Positions 45,190 through 55,496 of a stretch of DNA of 64,000 bases are shown one piece after another. The DNA is from Prevotella sp. (GTDB taxonomy: Bacteria > Bacteroidota > Bacteroidia > Bacteroidales > Bacteroidaceae). The DNA lies in NCBI GenBank assembly GCA_017410365.1, contig JAFQQY010000033.1:1-64000 (forward strand), in the 5' to 3' direction. The translations under genes were made by a program, and so were the position numbers. The number at the start of each line of letters is the position of its first letter. Position 1 is the first letter of the stretch. The notes under the pieces are model-generated. The model saw only the letters and a list, made by a program, of their open reading frames with translations, searched no databases and was not told the origin of the DNA.

Positions 45190-45255
45190 AAAGCAAAGAT
45201 AATAATTTTTACCGAATTATCAAGCCTCATGCTTGTCTTTTAAATATTATTCTGT

Positions 45256-46557
45256 TTACTTCTCTTTTATTACGAATACGCAAGCAGAACCAATGATGAG
45301 AGATACTCCAGCTATGACAAGCATACTGCTCTGCACTCCACCTACAAGACCAAGAATAGTTCCGCCAAGAGCTGCCGCTACAATCTGAGGCAGACAGATG
45401 GTGCCATTGAAGAGACCGAGATAAACACCCATGTGACCATGTCCTTCAAGGGCATTGGTAAGCAGCGTAAACGGCATGGCAAGCATTGCTGCCCATGCAC
45501 AACCTATAAGGAGATATGGAACGAACAGCACATATTGGTTGCCGATGAACGGTATCATGGCGAAGCCTATGCCGCCTAGAACAAGACTAAGCGAATAGGC
45601 AATCTTCCGACTTGGAAGCAATGGCAATACAACAGCCCAAAGCATACTGCCTACAGCCTGTACGGCAAAGAGCACGCCAACCCAGTTGCCTGCCTCCTGA
45701 TAGCCTGCCGACGCCACGTCTGTAGTACCCCAACAGGTATCTGCAATGGCACCATTGGTATAGGTCCACATATACATAAAGGCCGCCCAGCAGAAGAACT
45801 GCACCAGTCCTACCGTCCAGAATGCAGACGGAGCTTTCTTCAAGAGCACAAACCAGTTTGCCGAACCACCATCTTCATCTTGCTTTTGCGGATTGTATTC
45901 CGCATACTCCTCTGGAGTCCATTCTTTTACCTTCAATGTGGTGTAAATGACACAAAGAATCATTATTGCAGCACCTACATAGAAGGAATAAATGACAGAA
46001 TCTGGCACAACACCTTGAGCTGCTACATTGCTAATGCCCAAGAACGTGAACAGGAACGGGAACAGATAGCCTGCCAGCGAGCCGGCATTGCAAAGGAAAC
46101 TCTGAATAGAATATGCCAAAGTCTTCTGCTTCTCATTCACCATATCACCTACAAGCATCTTGAACGGTTGCATTGCTACATTGATGCTGGTGTCAAGAAG
46201 CATCAGCGACACAAGACCGAAGGTCATAACTGCCGACAATGCAAGACCTAACGAACCGGCATTAGGCAAAAGACACATGACTGCAACCGAAACGGCTGCA
46301 CCTATAAAAAGATAAGGAATACGACGACCAAAGCGGCACCATGTCTTATCGCTCAACGTACCTACAATCGGTTGCGCAATAATACCCATTAGCGGTGGCA
46401 GTATCCAAAAATAACTCAAGTTATGAGGGTCGGCACCTAGCGTAGCGAATATGCGCGAGATATTGGCACTCTGCAAAGCGTAAGCAATCTGCACACCAAA
46501 GAATCCAAAACTTAGATTCCATAATTTCCAAAACGACAAATCCGGTTTCTGTTTCAT
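45256..46557 (-). CDS. Major-facilitator sugar transporter (maltose type)
   Basis: The gene encodes 433 residues with about 12 membrane segments. The start (WKLWNLSFGFFGVQIAYALQ) and PPLMGIIAQPIVGTLSDKTWCRFGRR are typical of the SLC45/GPH-like transporters found beside starch genes in Bacteroidetes. The loop DKTWCRFGRRIPY is the conserved motif between helices 2 and 3. It would bring maltose or short maltodextrins across the inner membrane for MalQ. It lies 22 bp upstream, in reading order downstream, of the LacI-type regulator gene, so the two are probably one operon. Confidence 0.88.
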   Translation of the reverse strand: MKQKPDLSFWKLWNLSFGFFGVQIAYALQSANISRIFATLGADPHNLSYFWILPPLMGIIAQPIVGTLSDKTWCRFGRRIPYLFIGAAVSVAVMCLLPNAGSLGLALSAVMTFGLVSLMLLDTSINVAMQPFKMLVGDMVNEKQKTLAYSIQSFLCNAGSLAGYLFPFLFTFLGISNVAAQGVVPDSVIYSFYVGAAIMILCVIYTTLKVKEWTPEEYAEYNPQKQDEDGGSANWFVLLKKAPSAFWTVGLVQFFCWAAFMYMWTYTNGAIADTCWGTTDVASAGYQEAGNWVGVLFAVQAVGSMLWAVVLPLLPSRKIAYSLSLVLGGIGFAMIPFIGNQYVLFVPYLLIGCAWAAMLAMPFTLLTNALEGHGHMGVYLGLFNGTICLPQIVAAALGGTILGLVGGVQSSMLVIAGVSLIIGSACVFVIKEK

Positions 46558-46578
46558 ATGTATTTTTATTTAAGACTC

Positions 46579-47604
46579 CTACTTAGTTGTTCCTCTGATA
46601 ATCAAGCGTGTTCTTACTATTCTCTTTTCTGCCTTATCCCTAGGGATTAGCCCCTCGACATGCCCGATCAATATATTAGCGGCCTCTTCACCAACCACTC
46701 TGCCTCGCTGCTCTACCGTGGTAAGCATCGGGTCGCAAGAGATAGCACGGTTTCCATTAGTAAAACCACAAATAGATACATCTTCCGGCACTCTAAGTCC
46801 CATTCTCTTGGCTGTATAAAGAATGCCGATAGCCGTATCATCATTAACGGCAAAGAATCCGTCGGGTCTGTTTGGTGAAGTGAGAATCTCTGGCGTTATC
46901 GCTTCTGCATCAGCACGATTGTCACAGAAATGCGTCAGACTTTCATCTATCGGCAAACCATGTTTTAATAATGCATCTTTATAGCCATTGAAACGGTTTT
47001 TTGATATTTCGAGCGACATTGAGGAACCATAGAATGCAATTCTCTTGCAACCAGTCTCTATCAAATGAGACACTGCCGTGTATGCTCCGAAATAATCATC
47101 AACCACTACCCTACTGGCATTTACACCCGTACATATTCTATCATAGAAAACAAGCGGAACCCCAGCATCCATTATGCGTTGGAAATGATCGTATTTCATA
47201 GTGTCTTTTGCCTGAGACACTATAATTCCGCATACCTTGTTCTCCATAAACGATTGGCATATTTTTACTTCACGCTCATATTTTTCATCGCTCTGGGCGA
47301 CCATGATACGGTAACCACGGGCACTGGCCTCTTCTTCAATGCCAGCCAGAATTGTTGCGAAATAATAATGAATCATTTCGGGGATAATCACACCGATAAT
47401 CTTTATCGGCATAACTTTGCTATGGCGCAGTGACTCTGCTATCACGTTGGGAGAGAAATTATGCTCACGGGCATATTGCTGAATGGCAGCACGACGCTCA
47501 GCACTGATTCTCGGCGAATCCTTTAGAGCTCGTGACACAGTTGCTACAGAAATGCCAAATTCCCGAGCAATGTCTTTCATTGTCAGTGGGGCCTTCTCTT
47601 TCAT
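46579..47604 (-). CDS. LacI-family transcription regulator of the starch locus
   Basis: The gene encodes 341 residues from MKEKAPLTMKDIAREFGI; the 47-codon upstream extension lacks sense and is rejected. The N-terminal helix-turn-helix (TMKDIAREFGISVATVSRAL) and hinge are classic LacI, followed by a periplasmic-binding-like effector domain (VIIPEMIHYYFATILAGIEE, GVPLVFYDRICTGV, FFAVNDDTAIGILYTAKRMG). It is divergently placed to susC across 240 bp with two operator-like palindromes. Bacteroides thetaiotaomicron instead uses the membrane activator SusR, so LacI-type control here is a different wiring. Confidence 0.92.
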   Translation of the reverse strand: MKEKAPLTMKDIAREFGISVATVSRALKDSPRISAERRAAIQQYAREHNFSPNVIAESLRHSKVMPIKIIGVIIPEMIHYYFATILAGIEEEASARGYRIMVAQSDEKYEREVKICQSFMENKVCGIIVSQAKDTMKYDHFQRIMDAGVPLVFYDRICTGVNASRVVVDDYFGAYTAVSHLIETGCKRIAFYGSSMSLEISKNRFNGYKDALLKHGLPIDESLTHFCDNRADAEAITPEILTSPNRPDGFFAVNDDTAIGILYTAKRMGLRVPEDVSICGFTNGNRAISCDPMLTTVEQRGRVVGEEAANILIGHVEGLIPRDKAEKRIVRTRLIIRGTTK

Positions 47605-47654
47605 AACACGTATTCCTAATATTTCCAATAGCAAAGATAAAGAATAAGGATTGT

Positions 47655-47666
47655 GCAAAGGGTTGC
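47655..47666. promoter_or_regulatory. Operator-like palindrome, regulator/susC spacer (1)
   Basis: GCAAAGGGTTGC differs at two positions from the perfect operator GCAAACGTTTGC. It lies 51 bp upstream of the regulator start and suggests self-control. Confidence 0.5.
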
Positions 47667-47695
47667 ACGCAAATAAAAGATGCATAAATATTTGC

Positions 47696-47707
47696 GCAAC
47701 CGTTTGC
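47696..47707. promoter_or_regulatory. Operator-like palindrome, regulator/susC spacer (2)
   Basis: GCAACCGTTTGC differs at one position from the perfect operator. It lies 138 bp upstream of susC and 30 bp from the first site in the spacer. Confidence 0.6.
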
Positions 47708-47844
47708 ATAACCAAATAAAATAAATTAACTAACAAAAGAGACAACGAAATTAAAAGAAACCTAACTTTGCAGATGGTAAGGTATATTATGCCTACATGC
47801 CAAGAATAATATATTATAATGTACTAACTTAAATAAAAATCAAA

Positions 47845-50800
47845 ATGAAGCAGGTAAACATTAGAATTCCTTTTAGGTTCATGGTCCTGATGTTTGGACT
47901 ATGCCTATCATTGGGAGCCTTTGCACAGATTGCTGTGAAAGGACATGTCAAGGATGCTGCAGGCGAACCGATTATCGGTGCTACCATTCGCGTCGCCGGC
48001 AGTCAGGCAGCCACCGTGAGCGACTTCGATGGTAACTTTACTATCAAAGCCGAGCAGGGTGCAACTCTCAACGTTTCATACGTTGGCTACCAGCCAGCAA
48101 CAGTTAAGGCTGCACCAAACGTTATCGTTGTTTTGCAAGACGATGCAAAGATGCTTGAGAACATCGTTGTTATCGGTTATGGTGTTGCCAAGAAGAGCGA
48201 CCTTACCGGTTCGGTGACAGCAGTAAAGCCAGACACCAAGAACAAGGGTGTAGTCGTTAACCCTCAAGACATGATTGTCGGCAAGATTGCCGGTGTTAAT
48301 GTAACAAGTAGCGACGGTACTCCTGGCGGTGGTGCTCAGATTCGTATCCGTGGAGGTTCTTCACTGAACAGTAGCAACGACCCACTTATCGTTATCGACG
48401 GTGTGCCTATGGGTACACAGGGCATCAAGGGAGTTGCCAACCCTCTGTCACTCATCAACCCACAGGACATCGAAAGCTTTAACGTTCTGAAAGACGCTTC
48501 TGCCACTGCCATCTATGGTAGCCGTGGTTCTAATGGTGTTATCATCATCACTACAAAGAAAGGCCGCAAGGGTCAAGCACCTGCAATTTCTTACTCAGGA
48601 AGCCTCACACTCAGTACAAAGAAAAAGACCATCGACGTAATGGACGGCAACGAGTATCGTGCATTCATTAAGGACATTTGGGGCGAGGAGAGCGATGCTT
48701 ACAAGGCACTTGGTACAGCCAACACTGATTGGCAGGACGAGATTATGCGCACAGCAGTCAGCACAGACCACAATGTAACTCTGAGCGGTGCTTTCAAGAA
48801 CTTGCCTTACCGCGTTTCTCTTGGTTACACAAGTCAGGAGGGTATCATCAAGACATCTGAGTTTGATCGCTACACAGCTGCAATCAACCTCAATCCTTCT
48901 TTCTTGGACGACCACCTCACAATGAACTTGAACGCAAAGGGTATGTACTCAAGAAGCCAGTTCGCTAACGGCGAGGCTATCAGCGATGCCATCGCATTCG
49001 ACCCTACACAGGATCCACATGCATACACATCAGAGTACCACAAGGCTATGTTTGACAAGTATGACGCAGAAAACGGTCTGATTCCAGGCACATCAATGCG
49101 TCAGGCACTGAAGAACTTCGGCGGTTATTTCGAGTGGCCAATGGCAGGTGCATACAACGACAGTTCATGGCCATACACATACAACAACCTGGCACAGAAG
49201 AACCCTCTGGCTATTCTTTACGAGAAGGACGATGTTGCCCACAGCCGTGCTTTCATCGGTAGCGCAGACATCGACTATAAGGTCCATGGCCTAGAAGACT
49301 TACGTTTGCACATGACACTCGGTGCTGACCTTTCAAAGGGTCGCCAGCACACTACCGTAACCCCAGCGTCTCCACAGTCAATATACTATGGTAGCGACGG
49401 TGCTGACGAGATATTCAAGCGCAACCTTTCTCTGAGCGCATACGCACAGTATTATAAGGACTTCAACAAGAACCATCACTTCGACATCATGGGTGGTTAC
49501 GAGTGGCAGCACTTCTATCATAGCCAGAACAACGACTATGTAAGCTATTATCCACTTACGAACAACGATGCTTCACTTGCAGGTACTCCACGTCCACACA
49601 CACCTTATTCTTATAAGACAGAGAACTATCTCGTTTCATTCTTCGGCCGTGCAAACTATATCCTCAACGAGCGCTACTACCTGACAGCAACTGTTCGCTA
49701 CGACGGTTCTTCACGCTTCAAGGATCACTGGGCATTGTTCCCATCATTCGCATTGGCATGGAAAATCAAGGAAGAGGCATTCCTGAAGAACGCCGACTGG
49801 TTGTCAGACCTCAAGCTCCGTCTTGGTTATGGTAAGACTGGTCAGCAGGATATCGGCAGCAACTATGCTTGGATTCCTACATACTCTATGTCAACAGGTA
49901 CAAACGGATTCTATCCAGTGGCTGGCGACGGTACACTCTATCGTCCAGACAACTTCACACCAGACCTGAAGTGGGAAACAACTACAACCTACAACGCCGG
50001 TCTTGACTTTGGTTTCGCAGACCAGCGCCTCACCGGTAGCATTGATGTTTACTTCCGTGAGACAACAGACCTATTGAACTACGCTCCTACAGTTTCTATG
50101 TCAGCATTCCGCAACCAGGCATGGCAGAACATCGGTTCTCTTGAGAACAAGGGTATCGAGTTGTCACTCGACTGGAAGGCAATCCGCACAAAGGACTTGT
50201 TCTGGACACTCAACTACAACTTCACATACAACAAGAACGAGATTACCGACCTCAGCGGCGTTTCTACAGACGGTCAGCCTGTTCCTAACACCGGTCTTAC
50301 AATCGGTACAGACAAATACTTGCAGTACAACCAGGTTGGTCAGCCATACAACTCATTCTACGTTTACCAGCAGGCATATGATGCCAATGGCAAGGCTATC
50401 GAAAACTGTGTTGTTGACCGCAACGGCGACGGCCAGATTACAGAGGGCGACCGCTACTTCTACAAGAGCCCAGCTGCTCCTGTAACAATGGGCTTCGCAT
50501 CTCGTCTTGAATACAAGAAGTGGGACCTCGGCTTCTCTCTGCGTGCAAGCTTTGACAACTACGTATTCAACAATATTGAATCTGGCAATGCAAACTTGAA
50601 CAAGAATGAAGTTTGGGCATCTACCAACTTCCTTTCTAACCGTCCTGTATCAGCTATTGCTGACGGTTGGCAGACTTACTCTCCAACAGCATTGCTTTCA
50701 GACCGCTATGTACACAACGCTTCATTCCTGAAGTGCGACAACATCACTCTCGGTTATTCATTCGATGGCCTTGGCAGCGACGAGAAGTACAAGGGAGTTA

Positions 50801-50943
50801 GCGGACGTCTGTATGCAACAGTATCAAACGTGTTTACTATTACAAATTATGACGGTATAGACCCTGAAATCGCAGGCGGATACGACAACGAGCTCTATCC
50901 ACGCCCACTTTCATTCATCTTTGGTCTGAACCTGAATTTCTAA
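47845..50943 (+). CDS. susC: SusC-type TonB-dependent starch-oligosaccharide receptor
   Basis: The gene encodes 1032 residues. Signal peptide (RFMVLMFGLCLSLGAFAQ), then a carboxypeptidase-regulatory-like domain (VKGHVKDAAGEPIIGATIRV, about 30-110), a TonB box region (ENIVVIGYG), the plug (IVGKIAGVNVTSSDGTPGGG, IRIRGGSSLNSSNDPLIVID) and a 22-strand barrel ending in LSFIFGLNLNF. It imports maltooligosaccharides through the outer membrane with TonB energy and forms a bucket-lid pair with SusD, encoded 21 bp downstream. Expression should be set by the operator pair in the upstream spacer. Confidence 0.95.
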   Translation: MKQVNIRIPFRFMVLMFGLCLSLGAFAQIAVKGHVKDAAGEPIIGATIRVAGSQAATVSDFDGNFTIKAEQGATLNVSYVGYQPATVKAAPNVIVVLQDDAKMLENIVVIGYGVAKKSDLTGSVTAVKPDTKNKGVVVNPQDMIVGKIAGVNVTSSDGTPGGGAQIRIRGGSSLNSSNDPLIVIDGVPMGTQGIKGVANPLSLINPQDIESFNVLKDASATAIYGSRGSNGVIIITTKKGRKGQAPAISYSGSLTLSTKKKTIDVMDGNEYRAFIKDIWGEESDAYKALGTANTDWQDEIMRTAVSTDHNVTLSGAFKNLPYRVSLGYTSQEGIIKTSEFDRYTAAINLNPSFLDDHLTMNLNAKGMYSRSQFANGEAISDAIAFDPTQDPHAYTSEYHKAMFDKYDAENGLIPGTSMRQALKNFGGYFEWPMAGAYNDSSWPYTYNNLAQKNPLAILYEKDDVAHSRAFIGSADIDYKVHGLEDLRLHMTLGADLSKGRQHTTVTPASPQSIYYGSDGADEIFKRNLSLSAYAQYYKDFNKNHHFDIMGGYEWQHFYHSQNNDYVSYYPLTNNDASLAGTPRPHTPYSYKTENYLVSFFGRANYILNERYYLTATVRYDGSSRFKDHWALFPSFALAWKIKEEAFLKNADWLSDLKLRLGYGKTGQQDIGSNYAWIPTYSMSTGTNGFYPVAGDGTLYRPDNFTPDLKWETTTTYNAGLDFGFADQRLTGSIDVYFRETTDLLNYAPTVSMSAFRNQAWQNIGSLENKGIELSLDWKAIRTKDLFWTLNYNFTYNKNEITDLSGVSTDGQPVPNTGLTIGTDKYLQYNQVGQPYNSFYVYQQAYDANGKAIENCVVDRNGDGQITEGDRYFYKSPAAPVTMGFASRLEYKKWDLGFSLRASFDNYVFNNIESGNANLNKNEVWASTNFLSNRPVSAIADGWQTYSPTALLSDRYVHNASFLKCDNITLGYSFDGLGSDEKYKGVSGRLYATVSNVFTITNYDGIDPEIAGGYDNELYPRPLSFIFGLNLNF

Positions 50944-50964
50944 TTCTTTAAAATAAAAATAGTC

Positions 50965-52572
50965 ATGAAAAGATATATTAAAAATATTATTCCTGCTGCA
51001 GCCCTTGCGCTGACATTTGGAATGACATCTTGTACTGGCGACCTGGACGTAGAACCAATCGATCCGAACCTCTCTCTGCAATACGACATTCAGGGATTGT
51101 TCAACAAGTGCTACGCCAACATCGGTCTGGCTGGTAACGGCGGTGCCAACGGTGACTGTGACATCGACGGTCTTGATGGCGGTACAACAGGTTTCGTACG
51201 CCAGATGTGGAACTCAAACGAACTGACCACCGACGAGGCTATCTGCCACTGGGGTGACGACGGTATCCAGAGTTTCTGCTACAACACCTACGATGCTTCA
51301 CATCCTATGCTCAACGGATATTATGCACGTCTGACAACAGGTATCTCTTATTGCAACCACTATCTCGAAGTAGCTAGCGACTACGATGCCACAATGACTG
51401 CAGAAATCCGCTTCATCCGCGCATTACACTACTACATGTTGATGGATGCATACGGAAACATTCCTTTTGCAACCACTCTGACACAGCCTGAACGCATGAC
51501 ACGCGCAGAGGCTTATGCTTGGCTTGAAACAGAATTGCTCGACCTCGAGACTAGTCTTTCTGATGCAAAGGCCAAGAAGTCAAGCGATGCCAACTACGGC
51601 CGCGTAGACAAGGCTGCAGCATGGATGCTTCTTTCACGTCTCTATCTAAATGCTGAGGTATACACTGGTACTGCACAGTGGCAGAAGGCAGCCGACTATG
51701 CTCAGAAGGTTATGAACTCTACATACAAGCTCAACACTCAGAGCGTTAACGGCTGGAGCGCTTACCAAATGCTCTTTATGGGCGACAATGGCGAGACCAA
51801 CGCAGCTTACGAGGGCGTATTCCCTATCCTGCAGGACGGTTTGAAGACCACCAGCTGGGGAACATCACTCTATCTCATCGCTTCTACCTACGATGCAGAC
51901 ATGCATTCTAACCCTAACGACCCTATCGCAACAAACGGAACCGATCAGGTTTGGGGTGGTAACAAGGCACGTCCTGACCTCATCAAGAAGTTCTTCCCAG
52001 ATGGCAATGCTCCACAGGTAAACTCATACAACATGACAGAAGCAGCCGGTGACGACCGTGCACTCTTCGACGGTGTTGGCCGTGAAAGCATTGATAACAC
52101 AAAGGGTTATCTCGGTGATTTCAAGGATGGCTATGCTGTGGCTAAGTTTACAAACTTCAAGACAGACGGCAGCGCTGGTCATGACGCGACATTCCCTGAT
52201 ATGGACTACTTCTTCTTCCGTGTAGCAGAGGCTTACCTCACATACGCTGAGGCAACAGCACGCATCAACGGTGGAACTGCAACAGCAGAGGGTATCAACG
52301 CCATCAACGCATTGCGTGAGCGTGCAAATGCTGCTCCAAAGGCAGGTTTCTCTATGAACGACATTCTCGATGAGTGGAGCCGTGAGTTCTACTTCGAGGG
52401 CCGTCGCCGCGTCGACCTCATCCGTCACGGCAAGTTTGCAGGCAACTGCGACTACTCTTGGCAGTGGAAAGGTGGCGTGAAGGAAGGCCGCAACATAGAG
52501 GACTTCAGAATTATCTTTGCTATCCCAGCAGCACAGGTTAAGGGAGCAATTACTCAGAATCCAGGTTATTAA
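50965..52572 (+). CDS. susD: SusD-type starch-binding lipoprotein
   Basis: The gene encodes 535 residues. The lipoprotein signal ends at the cysteine of ALALTFGMTSC. The SusD/RagB fold is visible in YCNHYLEVASDYDA, AEIRFIRALHYYMLMDAYGN (a TPR-like helix) and EWSREFYFEGRRRVDLIRHG, which is the strongest family signature. It is the lid of the SusCD transporter and captures starch chains at the cell surface. It is directly downstream of susC. A spacer of dispersed repeats separates it from the SusE-like gene. Confidence 0.95.
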   Translation: MKRYIKNIIPAAALALTFGMTSCTGDLDVEPIDPNLSLQYDIQGLFNKCYANIGLAGNGGANGDCDIDGLDGGTTGFVRQMWNSNELTTDEAICHWGDDGIQSFCYNTYDASHPMLNGYYARLTTGISYCNHYLEVASDYDATMTAEIRFIRALHYYMLMDAYGNIPFATTLTQPERMTRAEAYAWLETELLDLETSLSDAKAKKSSDANYGRVDKAAAWMLLSRLYLNAEVYTGTAQWQKAADYAQKVMNSTYKLNTQSVNGWSAYQMLFMGDNGETNAAYEGVFPILQDGLKTTSWGTSLYLIASTYDADMHSNPNDPIATNGTDQVWGGNKARPDLIKKFFPDGNAPQVNSYNMTEAAGDDRALFDGVGRESIDNTKGYLGDFKDGYAVAKFTNFKTDGSAGHDATFPDMDYFFFRVAEAYLTYAEATARINGGTATAEGINAINALRERANAAPKAGFSMNDILDEWSREFYFEGRRRVDLIRHGKFAGNCDYSWQWKGGVKEGRNIEDFRIIFAIPAAQVKGAITQNPGY

Positions 52573-52699
52573 TATTAAGAAGTGGACAAGTTAACAAGTA
52601 GACGAGTAGACAAGTTAATACTTCAATAAAGTATGAGACAAATAACTCGTTAACCTGTCAACTCGTTAACTTGTCAACTAAATAAAGAAAACAACGATT
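52573..52699. repeat. Dispersed repeat between susD and the susE-like gene
   Basis: Both orientations of the GACAAGTTAACAAG/CTTGTCAACTCGTTAAC family face each other (52583-52618 and 52645-52680), allowing a long imperfect stem that may tune expression of the downstream binding proteins relative to susCD. Confidence 0.65.
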
Positions 52700-53908
52700 A
52701 TGAAAAATATATTAAAATCAACATTGCTGTTATTGTGCAGTATTTGCTTGTTCACCGCTTGTGACGATGACAACGATTCTAACCCTACACTACAGCAACC
52801 AACAACGTTCACTCTGAACACGCCATCATACGCTGCAACAGCTATCGACTTGGCTACTTCAATAGAGATACCTTTCACCTGGTCACAGCCAGCTTACGGT
52901 TTTCCTGTAGCAGCGCAGTATCAGTTGCAAGTTTCTCTCACTGACAGCTGGACTATATCTACCGACGAGGCAGCAGCCGACGAAAGCGGTGCTACAATCG
53001 CCGACTATGCTACTATCGAAGACATCTTCTCACAAGCCAAGGGCTCGCTCAATGCAGCTAAATTGGCTAAGGCATTGCAGCAGATTGGCCGCTGGCCTAT
53101 CGACGCCGTTCCTGCAGTACAGGAAATCAAGGTTCGTGCAATGTCTGCACTAGCTGGCGCGGAGAATGTATATTCAAATGTAGTTACAATCAAAGCCATC
53201 CCTTACTACGTAGAGCTCAAGGATGCAGCTCCTGTTCTGTGGTATCTCGTTGGTAGCTGTATCGGAGACGGTTCTTGGGGTAATGGCGCCGACAAGATTG
53301 GTACAGGTCTTATTCCTCTTATGACAATCGCTGGCGAGGAGTACGACAAGGCTACAGGTACAGGCAAGATTTCTTACACAGGTTTCTTCCCTGCAGGTGG
53401 CCAGTTCAAGCTCATCCAGGTGCCAGGCAGCTGGGATGCACAGAAGAACTTCGATTCTTTCGCAGGCATCGATACCAACCTCTTCGAAGGCAACTCTGAC
53501 GGCAACGTTTGTATCAAGGATGGTGCTGCAGGCTACTATACCGTTACTCTCGACACCAAGTCTGGCGATATCGCCATCGAGCCTTATACTGCCACAGAGC
53601 CACGCGTATTCTCTTCAATGGCAATGCCTGGCGGTCACAACGGATGGGATGCAGCCGGCAACGCCATGAACGCAACATTCACATACGATGGTGCAGAGAA
53701 CCACCTTTGGACAACACAGCTCACTCTCGATGCTGACAACGAACTGAAGTTTGCTGCCGATGGTGCATGGGACTTCAACTGGGGTGCAACAGAGTTCCCT
53801 TACGGTGCCGGAACACAGAACGGTGCAAACATCCCAGCCAAGGCTGGCAGCTACACCGTATTCCTGAACGACATCACAGGCCAGTATATGTTTATTGCTA
53901 ATGAATAA
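52700..53908 (+). CDS. susE: SusE-like surface starch-binding lipoprotein
   Basis: The gene encodes 402 residues. The lipoprotein signal (LLLLCSICLFTAC) and an acidic run DDDNDSN mark surface export. An N-terminal immunoglobulin-like SusE domain (residues about 30-165: FTLNTPSYAATAIDLAT, YQLQVSLTDSWT) is followed by two starch-binding modules (about 170-285 and 290-402) with aromatic residues WYLVGSCIGDGSWGN and MPGGHNGWDAAGNAM. It holds starch on the cell surface next to SusCD. Confidence 0.88.
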   Translation: MKNILKSTLLLLCSICLFTACDDDNDSNPTLQQPTTFTLNTPSYAATAIDLATSIEIPFTWSQPAYGFPVAAQYQLQVSLTDSWTISTDEAAADESGATIADYATIEDIFSQAKGSLNAAKLAKALQQIGRWPIDAVPAVQEIKVRAMSALAGAENVYSNVVTIKAIPYYVELKDAAPVLWYLVGSCIGDGSWGNGADKIGTGLIPLMTIAGEEYDKATGTGKISYTGFFPAGGQFKLIQVPGSWDAQKNFDSFAGIDTNLFEGNSDGNVCIKDGAAGYYTVTLDTKSGDIAIEPYTATEPRVFSSMAMPGGHNGWDAAGNAMNATFTYDGAENHLWTTQLTLDADNELKFAADGAWDFNWGATEFPYGAGTQNGANIPAKAGSYTVFLNDITGQYMFIANE

Positions 53909-54040
53909 ATAATTAAGTTGACGAGTAAACGAGTTGACAAGCTAATACAAATTGAAAGATGACAAGTTAATAGAACAAAGTCAAGCAACTTGTTTACTCG
54001 TGTACTCGTTAACTCGTCAACTAAAAAAAGAATAAAGACT
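53909..54040. repeat. Dispersed repeat between the susE- and susF-like genes
   Basis: GTTGACGAGTAAACGAGTTG (53914-53933) and CTTGTTTACTCGTGTACTCG (53989-54008) again form opposed arms of a long imperfect stem. Reading through it would add a false N-terminus (TRVLVNSSTKKR) to the next protein. Confidence 0.65.
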
Positions 54041-55426
54041 ATGAAGAAGATATTTTATATGCTGGGCTTAGTTTTGCTGACAGCAAGCTGCACAGAAGAT
54101 TATACAGACTGGGCAAACCCACAAGAAAACCCACAAGAAGAGGTTAAGACTGTCACAATGACAACCACCAACGCCTCTGACGTGGATTTCGCCAACCTTG
54201 AGTCAGACGCCGTACAGTTGTTTGTGCCAACAGTTACTGCGACCGACGAAAATAGTACCACCTATAAGGTGACTCTATGGAACGACGACAAGTCTGCATC
54301 ACAGGTAATAACAGCCGACAATGACGGATATGTTGTTGTTGACGAACTACGCACTGCCGTTGAGAACCTCTATGGCAAGCGCCCTGTTATGCGCACCATC
54401 AACTTCGACATCGAAGGCTATACAATTGTTAACGGTCAGAGTGTAAAGAACACTTCTACCGGTACAATCAACGTTACATTGACTGCTCCTTACATCAGTA
54501 CCACATACTACCTCATCGGTGCACCAAGCGAGTGGTTGCCAACATGTACCACTATGCCTTTCAGCCATAGCGGCAAGGACGTTTACGAAGACCCAGTGTT
54601 CACTGTTATGTTCCCAGTAACAGACGGTGAGACATGGTTTGCAATTGCCGATGACAAGACCGTCGCTTCTGGCGATTGGTCAATGGTTTTCGGTTGTGCT
54701 GAAGGTAACGGCAACAACGGAACAGAAGGACAACTCAAACGCCGCAATGAGCTTACAGACGACGGTTCTTGGAAAGTGGTTGTTGAAGGCGATGCCAAGT
54801 TCGTGAAGATGACTATCAACATGATGGACTGCACATATAAGCTCGAGAAGATGAACTTCGCAGAGTGGGCATGGATGCCAGGTGACCAGAACGGTTGGAA
54901 CCATGGTGCATCAGGCCGCCTACAGTCACCAGCATTCGACGGTGTTTACACAGGCTATGCTTATTTGAACGGTGGTTTCAAGATGACATCACAGGCAGAC
55001 TGGAACGGCACTAACTACGGTTGGGGTGCAACAGAGGGCCAGCTCTCTACCGACGGCGGTGCAGGCAACCTCTGGGCAGCAGAAGGTTTTTATGCCGTAA
55101 CTGGTGACTTCGCTAACCTCACATGGACCGTTACTCCTCAGTCATGGGGCATCATCGGTAGCGCAGCACCTGGCGGTTGGGACAGCGACAGCGACATGAC
55201 TTACGACACAACCAACAAGTGCCTTACAGCCACTCTCGACCTCACAGCCGGCGAAATCAAATTCCGTGCTAACGACGATTGGGGCATCAACTTTGGTGGT
55301 GACATCAATGACCTTGGTCGCGACGGTTCTAACATCGCAATAGCAGAGGCAGGCAACTACACAATCAACCTCTATCTGGAGCGCATTTCTTCAGACAAGT
55401 TCTATTGCACAATCACAAAGAATTAA
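54041..55426 (+). CDS. SusE/SusF-like surface starch-binding lipoprotein
   Basis: The gene encodes 461 residues from MKKIFYMLGLVLLTASC; an upstream ATG in the repeat is rejected. After the lipidation cysteine come an immunoglobulin-like domain (about 30-150) and three starch-binding modules, each beginning with a YLIGAPSEW / WAWMPGDQNGWN / WGIIGSAAPGGWDSD type motif whose tryptophans stack on starch. Together with the SusE-like protein it raises local starch at the surface. It ends the susCDE/F operon and is followed by a clear terminator. Confidence 0.87.
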   Translation: MKKIFYMLGLVLLTASCTEDYTDWANPQENPQEEVKTVTMTTTNASDVDFANLESDAVQLFVPTVTATDENSTTYKVTLWNDDKSASQVITADNDGYVVVDELRTAVENLYGKRPVMRTINFDIEGYTIVNGQSVKNTSTGTINVTLTAPYISTTYYLIGAPSEWLPTCTTMPFSHSGKDVYEDPVFTVMFPVTDGETWFAIADDKTVASGDWSMVFGCAEGNGNNGTEGQLKRRNELTDDGSWKVVVEGDAKFVKMTINMMDCTYKLEKMNFAEWAWMPGDQNGWNHGASGRLQSPAFDGVYTGYAYLNGGFKMTSQADWNGTNYGWGATEGQLSTDGGAGNLWAAEGFYAVTGDFANLTWTVTPQSWGIIGSAAPGGWDSDSDMTYDTTNKCLTATLDLTAGEIKFRANDDWGINFGGDINDLGRDGSNIAIAEAGNYTINLYLERISSDKFYCTITKN

Positions 55427-55458
55427 TCACCCGGTATTAGTCCGAGTATATTCTAATA

Positions 55459-55496
55459 AGGGGGCGTTCCTATCAGGAACGTCCCCTATTTTTTTA
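55459..55496 (+). terminator. Terminator of the sus operon
   Basis: GGGGCGTTCCT pairs with AGGAACGTCCCC (one bulge) across an ATC loop, followed by TATTTTTTT. Confidence 0.85.

Noticed and set aside
47605-47745. Longer start for the LacI-type regulator
   Set aside because: The extra 47 residues are hydrophobic shadow sequence over the operator region; the helix-turn-helix begins right after the ATG at 47604.
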